This document shows, piece by piece, positions 1 through 8,803 of a stretch of 64,000 nucleotides of DNA. A program made the translations under genes and the position numbers. The DNA comes from an uncultured Nitrospira sp. (GTDB lineage: Bacteria > Nitrospirota > Nitrospiria > Nitrospirales > UBA8639). Numbering within the stretch: position 1 is the stretch's first letter; the number at the start of each line of letters is the position of its first letter. Where the stretch lies: NCBI GenBank assembly GCA_902500695.1, contig CABVRQ010000005.1, positions 29,919 through 93,918 on the forward strand. Reading direction: 5' to 3'. The notes under the pieces were generated by a model. That model had not been told where the DNA came from, did not search any database, and worked only from the letters and a program-made list of their open reading frames with translations.

Positions 1-3
1 ACG

Positions 4-1785
4 ATGAGCGATTCTTCAGAATTTTCTTACTCCCAGGATTCTTCTCCGTCGGCTGGTTCCTCATTTTCAAAATCATCCCGTCAGTCCGGGGATTCTCCAT
101 TAGCACTCATTGACCAATGCTTGGCATCTTTGCCTGAAGGGGATCAACGAATTCCCTTGCTCTATCAACTTCGACACCGGCTTGTTGAACAAACGACGGT
201 TTCCCAACAACAGGAAGCCGACATGAAAAAACTCCAGGGGGTGCTTGAAAAACTAACGGCCCCGGCGAATCGAATCGGGACGTTGTTGGGTCAGCCTGAT
301 AAGGGCGTAGCCAGAATCATGGTTGGTGGGGCGGAATACTATGCCAATGTCGATCCGAGGCTCGAGAGGGATGGCTTTAAGGTTGGACATCAGATTTTGG
401 TGAATGAGGCGTATGTCGTCATCCGGTCTCTCGGGTATGACCGGAGTGGCCCGATCGTAAAAGTTCGCGAGATATTAGGTGATGGGCGTCTTCGTATTGA
501 CCAAGAGGCTGGCAGACAAGGCATTCTTATTCAACGGGCTGATGATCTTGCCTCTGCGGACCTGAAGGTTGGCGACGAGGTTCGATTGGACCCGACTCAC
601 AGGATTGCCATTGAACGTTTGGAGAATTCCCAAGGCCAATCGCATCTTTTAGCGGAGTTGCCAACTGTGCGGTGGGAGCATATTGGTGGCCAGCAGGAAG
701 CCATTGGGGCCATTCGCCGGTCAATAGAATACCCGCTCCTGCATGAAGGATTATTCTCACGGTATCAATTTCAGCAACCCAAGGGGTTTCTGCTGTATGG
801 CCCCCCGGGGTGCGGAAAAACGTTGATCGGTCAAGCCACGGCTGCAAGCCTTGGGCAACTCTTAGCGCAAGAACGCGATACCATCACGCCCATTGTTGGG
901 AATCAGGGGCAAGATTCTCTTTCACAGCTTCCACCGATCGAGGGCGGGGTGTTTCTGCATGTTAAAGGTCCGGAAGTCCTGAATATGTGGGTCGGGGAAT
1001 CAGAACGAATCATCCGGGATTTATTTCTCCAAGCCCGGCAACAACGACAGGCCGGAAAGTTACCGTTTATTTTTATCGATGAAGCGGAATCCATTTTAGG
1101 GACGAGACGGGCGGTGCGATCCTACAATGTCTCCAACACCCTGGTGCCGATGTTTTGCGCCGAACTCGACGGGATTGAAAGCCTTTCCCAGGTGGTGGTG
1201 ATTTTGGCCTCGAATCGTCCGGATATGATTGACCCGGCAGTGCTGCGTCCTGGAAGAATTGATCGAAAAATTAAAGTTGGCCGACCTGGGCGAAATGATG
1301 TTGGGGAAATTTTGCGTGTCTATTTGACGGCTGATCTTCCGTACGAAACGAAGAAAGGTACTGGCAGCATAGAAGATGAAGGGATGCCGGTGTCGCGCAT
1401 CATCGACGGACTGTTAGAGAATCTCTTTCAGCGGAGCCAGGAGAATCGAGTGTTGGCTATTCGATTGCGTAACGGACGGCGAGATATTCTCTACCGTCGG
1501 GATTTATTGAGTGGAGCGGTGTTGGCGGGAATCGTCCGTCGTGCCAAAGAACGGGCCATTGAACGGGCGATTCAAGCGGGTGACCAGGAACCATCGGGGC
1601 TGAGTCTTGATGATTTACTCATTGCCACCAATGAAGAATTCAAGGAGAGTGAAATATTTCCCCCAGATGATTCAGCTGAGGAATGGTTGAAACTCTTGGA
1701 TTATCACCCGGACCAGGTTGTCGGAGTGTCCTCCCTTCAGTCAGGAAAGGACGGAGAAGAGCATCGGACCTCTCAAATTGTTTAA
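4..1785 (+). CDS. arc: Proteasome-associated AAA ATPase (ARC/Mpa family)
   Basis: Ring-forming ATPase that recognises tagged proteins, unfolds them and threads them into the 20S proteasome in the cytoplasm. Seen: a likely coiled coil at about residues 50-86, OB-type beta domains to about residue 215, and an AAA module with Walker A GPPGCGKT (266-273), Walker B FIFIDE (about 355-360) and RPGRIDRK further on. The 593 aa length fits the family. It starts at the first ATG of the window, so any upstream signal is not visible. It is the first gene of the proteasome set, 59 bp before dop. Odd: the C terminus reads TSQIV, with no recognisable GQYL-type docking motif as in actinobacterial Mpa. Identity is firm from the AAA domain plus context. 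Confidence 0.95.
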   Translation: MSDSSEFSYSQDSSPSAGSSFSKSSRQSGDSPLALIDQCLASLPEGDQRIPLLYQLRHRLVEQTTVSQQQEADMKKLQGVLEKLTAPANRIGTLLGQPDKGVARIMVGGAEYYANVDPRLERDGFKVGHQILVNEAYVVIRSLGYDRSGPIVKVREILGDGRLRIDQEAGRQGILIQRADDLASADLKVGDEVRLDPTHRIAIERLENSQGQSHLLAELPTVRWEHIGGQQEAIGAIRRSIEYPLLHEGLFSRYQFQQPKGFLLYGPPGCGKTLIGQATAASLGQLLAQERDTITPIVGNQGQDSLSQLPPIEGGVFLHVKGPEVLNMWVGESERIIRDLFLQARQQRQAGKLPFIFIDEAESILGTRRAVRSYNVSNTLVPMFCAELDGIESLSQVVVILASNRPDMIDPAVLRPGRIDRKIKVGRPGRNDVGEILRVYLTADLPYETKKGTGSIEDEGMPVSRIIDGLLENLFQRSQENRVLAIRLRNGRRDILYRRDLLSGAVLAGIVRRAKERAIERAIQAGDQEPSGLSLDDLLIATNEEFKESEIFPPDDSAEEWLKLLDYHPDQVVGVSSLQSGKDGEEHRTSQIV

Positions 1786-1844
1786 ACCTCTCTTTCTCGA
1801 AAGCTTTACCAAATGGGGCACCCTCAGCTGAAAGACTGGAAGAT

Positions 1845-3374
1845 ATGAACCCGATTCGCCTCTTTGGTATTGAGACCGAGTACGGGATTGCGCGGGAGGA
1901 TGTCGTGACAGCCGATCCTGTGGTGGAGTCCATGGAGTTGGTGCGGGCCTATCTTGACGGACATTTTACCCGACGCTGGGATTATCGAGGCGAGCATCCC
2001 CATGAAGATCAACGGGGGTTTCGTGTGACCGAGTTAGCTCAGGATAAAGAAGAGGACCTGTTCGCGGAGCAGGATGCCCATCGGCCTTTTTCATTCCACG
2101 AAATGAAAAGTGACCTTGTCCTCCCCAATGGTGCACGATTTTATAATGACCACACCCATCCGGAATATTCTACGCCGGAATGCCGGTCTCTCAAGGATAT
2201 GGTCGCGCATGACCGGGCTGGGGAACGAATCCTTTGGATGGCAGCGCAACGCCGAAACAAAGATCTTGGTGGCCCAATGGTTCAGCTGTATAAAAACAAC
2301 ACGGATTTTCATGGGCATAGTTATGGCTGCCATGATAATTATTTGGTCTCGCGCGCACTCAATTTTGAAAATTTGACTCGTGGACTCATGCCTTTTCTGG
2401 TCAGCCGACAATTGATTGCCGGCGCAGGCAAGGTCGGTCGGGAAGCGCAAGAGCGCGGGTTTGTGCCGGGTGGATTTCAATTGTCCCAACGCGCAGATTT
2501 TATGGAGGCCGAGTTGGGCGTAGATACCATGCATAACCGCCCCATTCTCAACACACGAGACGAACCGCATGCGAATCGCGAGCGCTATCGACGCCTCCAT
2601 CTCATCGTGGGCGATGCCAATATGTGTGAGTATGCCACAGCCTTGAAGATAGGCACGACACGGGTGGTGTTGGATATGATTGCGGGAGGGCTCTTGCTGC
2701 CCTGTGAATTAGACTCTCCGGTGCAGGCGATTCAGGCGCTGTCCCGTGATCCTGAATTGAACACACTTGTGAAGCGGAAAGCTGGGGGCATGATTTCCGG
2801 GCTGGATATTCAACGGGAATATTTGAATCTGGCCGGGAAATTTTTCATCGAAATGGATGAAGAGACGACCTGGATTCTTCAAGAATGGGAGCATGCGTTA
2901 GACCTTCTCGAACGGGATCGATTGCAGCTTGTGGGGAAAATCGATTGGGTGACAAAATGGTGGTTACTCGAAACATTTAGACAGGCCGAGCACATCGGCT
3001 GGGACGATCCTTGGCTGGCCAGCCTGGATCTGGAATATCATAATCTGGATCCCGAGCGCGGTCTGTTTTTCGGGTTAGAAGCTGAAGGGCGAACAACCCG
3101 GGTGAGTCAGGAGCAGGAGATTCAGAAAGCCATGAAGCATGGACCGATCGATACGCGTGGAGGGATTCGGGGATTGTGTGTGCAACGATTTGAAAAAGAC
3201 ATTACATCGATACAATGGGAAGGGGTTCATTTCCAGGGTCACAATGGAGGACTGCATCTTGACCTGCTGGATCACCTTGAGCCTGTGTCGGTAGCTCAAT
3301 GTCGGTCCGTGATTGAGCATGCCAAGACTCCCTTTGATCTAATGGAATCCATGAAAGTGGAGAATTTCCCTTAG
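1845..3374 (+). CDS. dop: Depupylase/deamidase-like enzyme Dop (UBact deconjugase)
   Basis: Carboxylate-amine-ligase-fold enzyme of the PafA/Dop family, expected to cleave the isopeptide bond between the Pup-like modifier (UBact here) and substrate lysines. Seen: N-terminal GIETEYG (residues 8-14), NDHTHPEYS with the predicted catalytic Asp102, and TRDEPHANRERYRRLH. An insertion of about 40 residues just before NDHTHPEYS matches the Dop loop and separates it from the second paralogue at 6287, which lacks it. The start is set at ATG 1845, where family homology begins. An in-frame extension back to 1683 overlaps the ATPase gene and does not look like the family. 509 aa is normal. Confidence 0.93.
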   Translation: MNPIRLFGIETEYGIAREDVVTADPVVESMELVRAYLDGHFTRRWDYRGEHPHEDQRGFRVTELAQDKEEDLFAEQDAHRPFSFHEMKSDLVLPNGARFYNDHTHPEYSTPECRSLKDMVAHDRAGERILWMAAQRRNKDLGGPMVQLYKNNTDFHGHSYGCHDNYLVSRALNFENLTRGLMPFLVSRQLIAGAGKVGREAQERGFVPGGFQLSQRADFMEAELGVDTMHNRPILNTRDEPHANRERYRRLHLIVGDANMCEYATALKIGTTRVVLDMIAGGLLLPCELDSPVQAIQALSRDPELNTLVKRKAGGMISGLDIQREYLNLAGKFFIEMDEETTWILQEWEHALDLLERDRLQLVGKIDWVTKWWLLETFRQAEHIGWDDPWLASLDLEYHNLDPERGLFFGLEAEGRTTRVSQEQEIQKAMKHGPIDTRGGIRGLCVQRFEKDITSIQWEGVHFQGHNGGLHLDLLDHLEPVSVAQCRSVIEHAKTPFDLMESMKVENFP

Positions 3375-3517
3375 GGGGTAGTCTTCTCATTTTGAGAGAA
3401 ATCTTACCTTCACCTTGAAATTTTTTCATCAAATCTTTGGTTTGATTCGTATGCCAGCTTAGGAGCAATTTCTCCATGAAATGGTTGGTGATCTTTATGG
3501 CGAATAAGTTGGTGTTG

Positions 3518-3553
3518 GTGAAATGAACGAAGGGCAGCCGCCCCGAATTTCAC
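3518..3553. other. Two-part hairpin downstream of dop
   Basis: Outer arms GTGAAAT (3518-3524) and ATTTCAC (3547-3553) enclose an inner GGGC/GCCC stem with a four-base AGCC loop (3532-3543). There is no T-run on the + strand, so it is not a classic terminator. It sits in the 237-bp spacer between dop and the inserted methyltransferase gene and could be an RNA-stability or processing hairpin, or a remnant of the insertion boundary. Confidence 0.4.
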
Positions 3554-3611
3554 AAAAGGAAGAAGGGAATTTTGAGAATTGTTAGTTGATCTAAGAACAA
3601 AAAAGGAAGTA

Positions 3612-4346
3612 ATGCCTAACTCCTTTACCTTCCTTGAAAAGAATAGAGTTGTTAGACTCACTGATGGCGGGTTCTGGCTTTCTGATGAAAAAAAGATATA
3701 CGAGTATCAACGGTTCACCGCACTCATTAAGGACCTTCAGAGGGAAAAAATAAAAATACTTGATGTAGGATGTGGTAAGGGGCGCGTACCAAGAACATTG
3801 GTTGAAGATTCACATATTAATGTCGAATTCGAATATTCTGGTTTTGATGTGGATCAAAATGACATTCATGAAAACATTACGTTCTTTCAGTTTGATAAAC
3901 GATTCACATTTAACCATATTGATTATATGAATAAAATGTACAGCCCAAACGCTTCGACAAAGGAGCCCGTTTTTGACTTTTTAGGCGATTCATATGATTT
4001 GATTTGGGCATGGAGCGTTTTTTCTCATCTGGACATAAAAGATTTTGAAATGTATATGAGCCTCATTTCTGATAAATTGGTAAAAAATGGTTTTGCTTTT
4101 TTTACATGTTTTAGCAGATATGAGGCAAAACACAATCCCGAATTTACACCAAATTATATTTTTTTAGAGAATAGTGATTTACCTGCTAACGGTGGCAAGC
4201 AAAATAATAATGATTTAACTGCTGTTTGCTACCACCCCGGTTGGATTGATGATTTGTTAATGAAGCTAGGGTTAGAGGTCATTCTGTCCTGCTATCCCGT
4301 TTATGGTGGGAATTTTCAAACAGGTATTTATTTAAGAAAAGTGTAA
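3612..4346 (+). CDS. Class I SAM-dependent methyltransferase (inserted in proteasome operon)
   Basis: Predicted Rossmann-fold methyltransferase; substrate unknown. Seen: motif I LDVGCGKGR at about residues 48-58, an acidic DVDQND segment that would contact the SAM ribose, and the post-motif region YDLIWAWSVFSHL typical of Methyltransf_25/11-type enzymes. Start ATG 3612 is preceded by AAGGAAG; an upstream TTG at 3579 is less likely. The gene and its flanks are clearly AT-richer than the proteasome genes on both sides and use many AAA, AAT and TTT codons, which suggests recent acquisition. It separates dop from the UBact gene, which are expected to be neighbours. Whether it acts in the UBact pathway cannot be told from sequence. 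Confidence 0.8.
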   Translation: MPNSFTFLEKNRVVRLTDGGFWLSDEKKIYEYQRFTALIKDLQREKIKILDVGCGKGRVPRTLVEDSHINVEFEYSGFDVDQNDIHENITFFQFDKRFTFNHIDYMNKMYSPNASTKEPVFDFLGDSYDLIWAWSVFSHLDIKDFEMYMSLISDKLVKNGFAFFTCFSRYEAKHNPEFTPNYIFLENSDLPANGGKQNNNDLTAVCYHPGWIDDLLMKLGLEVILSCYPVYGGNFQTGIYLRKV

Positions 4347-4444
4347 TAGAGAAAGCTCTGCAATTTCGAACGTCAAAATACCCTTTAACCAAATCATTCT
4401 ATTTCGGCCAGAAAGCCAAAAAGCTTATGTGGAGGATGAGATTT

Positions 4445-4660
4445 ATGAGAAACGAATGTGAGTATATCCAAACGGGTGGAGGGCTTGAACGAAAAGAGCG
4501 GCCGGTTGAACCACTTTCCAGGCCATCGGGACCTGGTGACCAGGAATCAGGTCCTAAACGACCGGAAACTGATTCCCCATCCCGTGATAATCTCATGAAA
4601 CGCATGCGAAAGGTGGATCCCAAGCAGGCGGAAAAGTATCGTCAACGGACCGGGGAATAG
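4445..4660 (+). CDS. UBact, Pup-like protein modifier
   Basis: Small ubiquitin-like-by-function modifier that is ligated through its C terminus to substrate lysines and targets them to the bacterial proteasome. Seen: 71 aa, highly charged and probably disordered, rich in Pro/Gly/Glu, with the C-terminal region NLMKRMRKVDPKQAEKYRQ followed by RTGE. A C-terminal Gly-Glu fits direct ligation by PafA without prior deamidation. Three in-frame ATGs exist (4427, 4436, 4445). GGAGG at 4431-4435 lies 9 bases before ATG 4445, which decides that start. The stop is one base before prcB, so it is translationally close to the protease subunits. Family assignment rests on the C-terminal motif and on its position between dop and prcB. 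Confidence 0.92.
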   Translation: MRNECEYIQTGGGLERKERPVEPLSRPSGPGDQESGPKRPETDSPSRDNLMKRMRKVDPKQAEKYRQRTGE

Positions 4661-4661
4661 G

Positions 4662-5453
4662 ATGGGACAACAGGGAGATTTCCTTCAGGTTCTCCGAGAA
4701 CGTGGTTATGCGGTTGACGACCTTCGTCAGTCAATCAATGGCAGCGTGCCATCCGGCCATATAGGGATTACCAGCGGCACGACGGTCTTTGCTATCAAGT
4801 ATGCGGATGGCGTGCTTGTGGCTGGTGACCGCCGGGCAACGGCCGGAAATGTCGTGATGTATGATCGGACTGATAAGGTATTGGAATTGGATCGTTTTTC
4901 CGTGTTAGCCATTGCAGGGGTTCCTGCTACCGCGTTTGAAATGGCCAGAATATTAGAGCATTCCTTTAAGTATTACCGGAGAAGCCAATTGCAGGATTTG
5001 AGTTTTGAGGGAAAGTTACGAGCTTTATCCACGTTGTTGAAAAACAATGCACCTGCAGCGTTGGCAGGAACGGGAACCGTGGCGCCAGTTTTTGCAGGGT
5101 ATGATCAACTTGAAGGATGCGGAAAGATTTTTTTCTACGATATCTTAGGAGCTGAGTTTGAGGCGGTGGAATATGCGGTTTCTGGCTCGGGATCTTCCAC
5201 GATTCGGGGGATTTTGTTTTATATGAATCGGTGGGGAAATGGTCCCGTTGCCGAGATGAATGAAGAAGACGCCCTGACATTCGTGCTCCGTCTTATGACC
5301 AGTGCGGCAGAGTTCGATTCCGCCACCGGTGGAGTGGACGCCCAGGCCCAACTGTATCCAGTCGTCAAGCGCATTTCAGCCGAGGGGGTGAGAACCATTC
5401 CGGCCGAACGGTTGAAGTCGCTGTTTTCAGAAAAGGTGTTGAACCATGTATGA
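4662..5453 (+). CDS. prcB: 20S proteasome beta subunit
   Basis: Catalytic subunit of the bacterial 20S proteasome. Seen: a 39-residue propeptide, then Thr40 in SGTTVFAIKY as the predicted mature N-terminal nucleophile. Asp56 (position 17 of the mature chain, in AGDRR) and Lys72 (position 33, in DKVLE) have exactly the spacing expected for the Thr1/Asp17/Lys33 centre. A late SGSG segment and DSATGG complete the active-site surroundings. 263 aa. It starts one base after the UBact stop, and its end overlaps prcA by 8 bp, so the three genes are probably translationally coupled. Confidence 0.96.
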   Translation: MGQQGDFLQVLRERGYAVDDLRQSINGSVPSGHIGITSGTTVFAIKYADGVLVAGDRRATAGNVVMYDRTDKVLELDRFSVLAIAGVPATAFEMARILEHSFKYYRRSQLQDLSFEGKLRALSTLLKNNAPAALAGTGTVAPVFAGYDQLEGCGKIFFYDILGAEFEAVEYAVSGSGSSTIRGILFYMNRWGNGPVAEMNEEDALTFVLRLMTSAAEFDSATGGVDAQAQLYPVVKRISAEGVRTIPAERLKSLFSEKVLNHV

Positions 5454-6264
5454 AGAACCCTATCGATGGATTGAAGCCGTCGCCAATCGGCGAAATTATC
5501 TTGACGATCAATTTACGCAAGGCAATCCGTTAGTCGGCGTCTCCTTTGCGCAAGGGATTCTTCTGTTGACCTTTAATCGGGGAACGGAAAAGATCTATGA
5601 AATTTACGATCGCATCGCCTTAGGAGGCATGGGACATCCGGCGGATCTGGAGAAGCTACGGTATAGCTTATTGGATATGGCTCACGTCGAAGGATTTCAA
5701 CGGTCACCGGCGGATGTCACTGCTTCCCGCCTGATGAAAAATGGTCTAGCCCCTGCCATTAAACAGGCCTTTGAAGAAATTTTCAAGGCACCGTACATTG
5801 CTAAAATTTTGCTGGCAGAAGTCGGGGCTACTCAGGATCGTGACCGTTTGTTCAGCATCAACTATGATGGCATGTTCGAGGAACAACGGGAATTCGGGGT
5901 GCTGGCGGCCTCCCCATCCATCCGTGGGCTTCTCACTCAGGAATGGAAAAGCCATAGTCCTCTCTCTTCTTTGCAGTCTGCGGTGGAGGTGAGTCTCCGA
6001 CTGTGGGGGATTGCGAGTCATCTCCAAACCTCGACTCCCTCTCCCGATACGGAAGAGGAAGGAACCACCTCTTTACCAGCCACTTCCATGTCCACCATTC
6101 CGGACGATGAGGCGATTGCTTCACGAATTCGTGAAACGCTGTCCAAAGAATCACTGGAATGTGTGTTGCTGGATCGGGAGAGCGGGAAGATGGAAACCTA
6201 TCGTGCTCTGAGTCCGTCGGAACTTCAGTCCTTCATTCCTTCGGTGTTTCAACCTGCCACCTAA
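5446..6264 (+). CDS. prcA: 20S proteasome alpha subunit
   Basis: Non-catalytic ring subunit that gates entry to the 20S core and docks the ATPase. Seen: N-terminal YRWIEAVANRRNY resembling the alpha-type gate region, GNPLVGVSFAQGILLLTFNR as the first beta hairpin, and no N-terminal catalytic Thr. The C-terminal 60 residues after a Ser/Thr/Pro/Glu-rich linker (about residues 195-222) are less typical. 272 aa. It overlaps prcB by 8 bp and is followed 22 bp later by pafA. Alpha subunits diverge strongly, so the call leans partly on the gene order. Confidence 0.9.
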   Translation: MYEEPYRWIEAVANRRNYLDDQFTQGNPLVGVSFAQGILLLTFNRGTEKIYEIYDRIALGGMGHPADLEKLRYSLLDMAHVEGFQRSPADVTASRLMKNGLAPAIKQAFEEIFKAPYIAKILLAEVGATQDRDRLFSINYDGMFEEQREFGVLAASPSIRGLLTQEWKSHSPLSSLQSAVEVSLRLWGIASHLQTSTPSPDTEEEGTTSLPATSMSTIPDDEAIASRIRETLSKESLECVLLDRESGKMETYRALSPSELQSFIPSVFQPAT

Positions 6265-6286
6265 TTCCTGGCAGAGTGAGGTCCCC

Positions 6287-7819
6287 ATGCATAATCGAAT
6301 CTTCGGCATTGAAACCGAATATGGCCTGCTCATAAAGGCCGATCAACCGGACGTGTCTCCTCCCTGGGTTGCACGCCGGATCATTGAACATTTATTTGGA
6401 CAGAAAAAACATGGCGTGATTGATTGGCATTATCGTGGGCATGATGAACCTCCAGGCAATGGAGGATTTTTGCTCAATGCAGGCCGGATGTATGTGGATA
6501 TGGGGCATCTTGAATATGCCTCGCCGGAATGCCATTTGTTGTGGGATTTAGTGGCTGTGGACCGTGCAGGAGATTGGCTGTTGCAGGACTGTTTAGAAGA
6601 GCTTGGCCTCTCAGAACAGGTGTCGATCATTAAAAACAATATTGATCATGAGACAGACGCAACATTTGGCTGCCATGAAAATTACCTGGTCACCAGGGAT
6701 TTTCCCTTTACCTACCAAGGGTTGGGGTTGCTCATGCCGTTTCTGGTGACACGCCAGGTCTTTACCGGGGCCGGCCGAATCGGGATGGCGCGTTCCGTGG
6801 ACGGCTGGATTAGCCTGGACGATATTGAAGGACGTGGGGGAGACCGGTCACGGGGATCAGTGGGAGAGGGGGTGATCTATCAAATTTCCCAGCGCCCGGA
6901 TTACATCGTCAACGATTTTTTCGAATGGGTCCAGCACAACCGGGCTATTGTGAATACCCGGGATGAACCCCTGGCTGATCCAGAGCGATTCCGGCGGTTG
7001 CACCTGCTCATGGGCGATTCGAACATGGCCGAGGAAGCGACCTTATTGAAAATGGGCACGACCGGGCTGGTTCTCCAGTTGATCGAAGAAGGCTATGCTC
7101 CGCAAGGGTTGGATTTCGATGATCCCGTCCAGACCCTACGCGCCATCTCTCACGACCCTCAGCAAAAATGGATGGTTACCCTATCAACCGGCCGGCGCTT
7201 TTCAGCCTTGGATATTCAAGAGCAGTTTTGGGAAGCCGCGAACAAACAGTATGCCGGACAGGATGAGGAAACAGACTGGGTCCTAGCCCATTGGGAATCG
7301 GTAGTGAAGGATTTACGAAAAGGTTATCATGCCGTGGTTGGCCGGGTTGACTGGGCTTCTAAGCTTTCGTTGTTGGAAGCCTTTCGGGAAGCGGAGAAGT
7401 TAGATTGGGACGATCCCTGGTTAAAAAGTCTGGATTTGGAATATCACAATGTCGATCCACACGCAGGGCTGTATCATGGCATGACAGAGGAAGGCGATGC
7501 GCCGCGCTTTACGACGAATGAACTGGTCGAGTTGGCGAAAGGTCAACCACCACGAAATACCCGTGCATTTGGGCGATCCGAAGTCATTCGCCATGTCGTT
7601 AGGGAAGGGTGGGCGGATTTTTTAGAGAAGGCGTCCGGCCATCATGATCCGCGTCGCCCCCCCTATGTCATCAATTGGTCGGTTTTGCAACTTCAGGGAA
7701 GTCCGGCTTTTGTCATGGCCGATCCCTTTCGCAGCTATGTGCAGGAAAGCCGCGATTATTGCAAAGAATGGTCCTCTCGCCCCTCCCTGGAATCCCTCCC
7801 TAATAAACAAAAGACCTAA
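6287..7819 (+). CDS. pafA: UBact/Pup--protein ligase PafA
   Basis: ATP-dependent ligase that phosphorylates the C-terminal Glu of the Pup-like modifier and joins it to a substrate lysine. Seen: GIETEYG at the N terminus, MYVDMGHLEYASPEC with the predicted catalytic Asp71, NTRDEPLADPERFRRLH and SLDLEYHNVDP. It lacks the loop insertion present in the paralogue at 1845, which identifies it as the ligase rather than Dop. 510 aa. It starts 22 bp after prcA with GAGTGAGG upstream and is the last gene of the proteasome set; about 1.07 kb without genes follows. Confidence 0.94.
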   Translation: MHNRIFGIETEYGLLIKADQPDVSPPWVARRIIEHLFGQKKHGVIDWHYRGHDEPPGNGGFLLNAGRMYVDMGHLEYASPECHLLWDLVAVDRAGDWLLQDCLEELGLSEQVSIIKNNIDHETDATFGCHENYLVTRDFPFTYQGLGLLMPFLVTRQVFTGAGRIGMARSVDGWISLDDIEGRGGDRSRGSVGEGVIYQISQRPDYIVNDFFEWVQHNRAIVNTRDEPLADPERFRRLHLLMGDSNMAEEATLLKMGTTGLVLQLIEEGYAPQGLDFDDPVQTLRAISHDPQQKWMVTLSTGRRFSALDIQEQFWEAANKQYAGQDEETDWVLAHWESVVKDLRKGYHAVVGRVDWASKLSLLEAFREAEKLDWDDPWLKSLDLEYHNVDPHAGLYHGMTEEGDAPRFTTNELVELAKGQPPRNTRAFGRSEVIRHVVREGWADFLEKASGHHDPRRPPYVINWSVLQLQGSPAFVMADPFRSYVQESRDYCKEWSSRPSLESLPNKQKT

Positions 7820-8328
7820 TGCTCGGAGCGAGTATAGCCGGGTGACTCAGTCTGCCGTTTTCCAGTAGGGATAATTTTAACTTAATAGGGGAAGTCAAAT
7901 GGACAAATGTATAGTTGAATCAAAACTTTTTTCAAACGAAATCAGCTCTAGACTACCTGAATTTCCAGAATTGTAACTCCAAGTGACAACCTAATATCTC
8001 TAGAGTCTCATCTTTTCGTGGTTTCGTGGCGGATACCCGTGTTATATCGTGGCATTCCGGCACAAAGATTTGTTGTTGAAAAGACGTCCCAAAATTTCAG
8101 TCGCTTTATTGGAAATTTCAAGTAACCCGCCGATTAGACCTTTGCTTCATGATTTGCGATCTATTAGGCGGGGATGAATTCCTTCTTTTTGTACTGTATT
8201 GCCTAGGAAAGGCCTGGGAAGGCATAATTTTAGATAACAATGGATGAGGCAGGGTGTTTGTGCTCTCCCAGGCTTTCAGAAATTCGAAACTTAAACGAAG
8301 ATAACTGAGGACTTTGTTTTTATGGACC

Positions 8329-8350
8329 GAATAGACTTATAGGTCTATTC
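8329..8350. repeat. 8-bp inverted repeat, possible operator
   Basis: GAATAGAC (8329-8336) and GTCTATTC (8343-8350) are perfect inverted arms separated by TTATAG. The dyad has the size of a typical dimeric-repressor site or a short hairpin. It lies about 560 bp before the efflux adaptor gene, and no regulator gene is adjacent. Confidence 0.35.
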
Positions 8351-8772
8351 TGTGACTAGGGCTGGGAGGACAGAATTTCCAGAGAGAATTTGGTAACTGT
8401 CAATCCGGATGAATTCTATGACGCCTACGTTTTGTCATCAAGCGGGCTTTCTTTTATTTCAGAGATAACCCGTTGTCTGTCATTGCAGAAACTTTTTTGG
8501 ACTCACGTTCAGGAAGGCAGGTCCCGGTGCGGAATAAATTCCTAGCATTGAGCGCTATTGCGTTCTTGGGGACTCCGGTAGTTAGGAATGGATATGCCTC
8601 CCTGTACTCAAATCGACATGGTTTTAATTTGAGGAATTGATTTTTTTCTTGCTGAGCTCTCCATATCTGTACCCAAAATATATCAACGCCTGTATTCTTT
8701 AAGTTATGGGATAACCGACCTCTTCCACTTATTTAACTTAACAGGATTGGGTTCTGTTCCTTCCTATCAAAG

Positions 8773-8803
8773 GTGGTATTTGGTGTGTACCACGATTTTT
8801 TTT
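8773..8803 (+). terminator. Intrinsic-terminator-like hairpin upstream of the efflux operon
   Basis: Arms GTGGTA (8773-8778) and TACCAC (8788-8793) with a 9-base loop, then GA and eight T residues (8796-8803). The nearest upstream + gene ends about 950 bp earlier, and the next gene begins 109 bp downstream. It may therefore end an unannotated RNA or attenuate the efflux transcript. The stem is only 6 bp, so strength is uncertain. Confidence 0.5.

Noticed and set aside
1683..1844. N-terminal extension of dop overlapping the ATPase gene
   Set aside because: Family similarity begins exactly at ATG 1845 and the extension reads as out-of-frame ATPase sequence.
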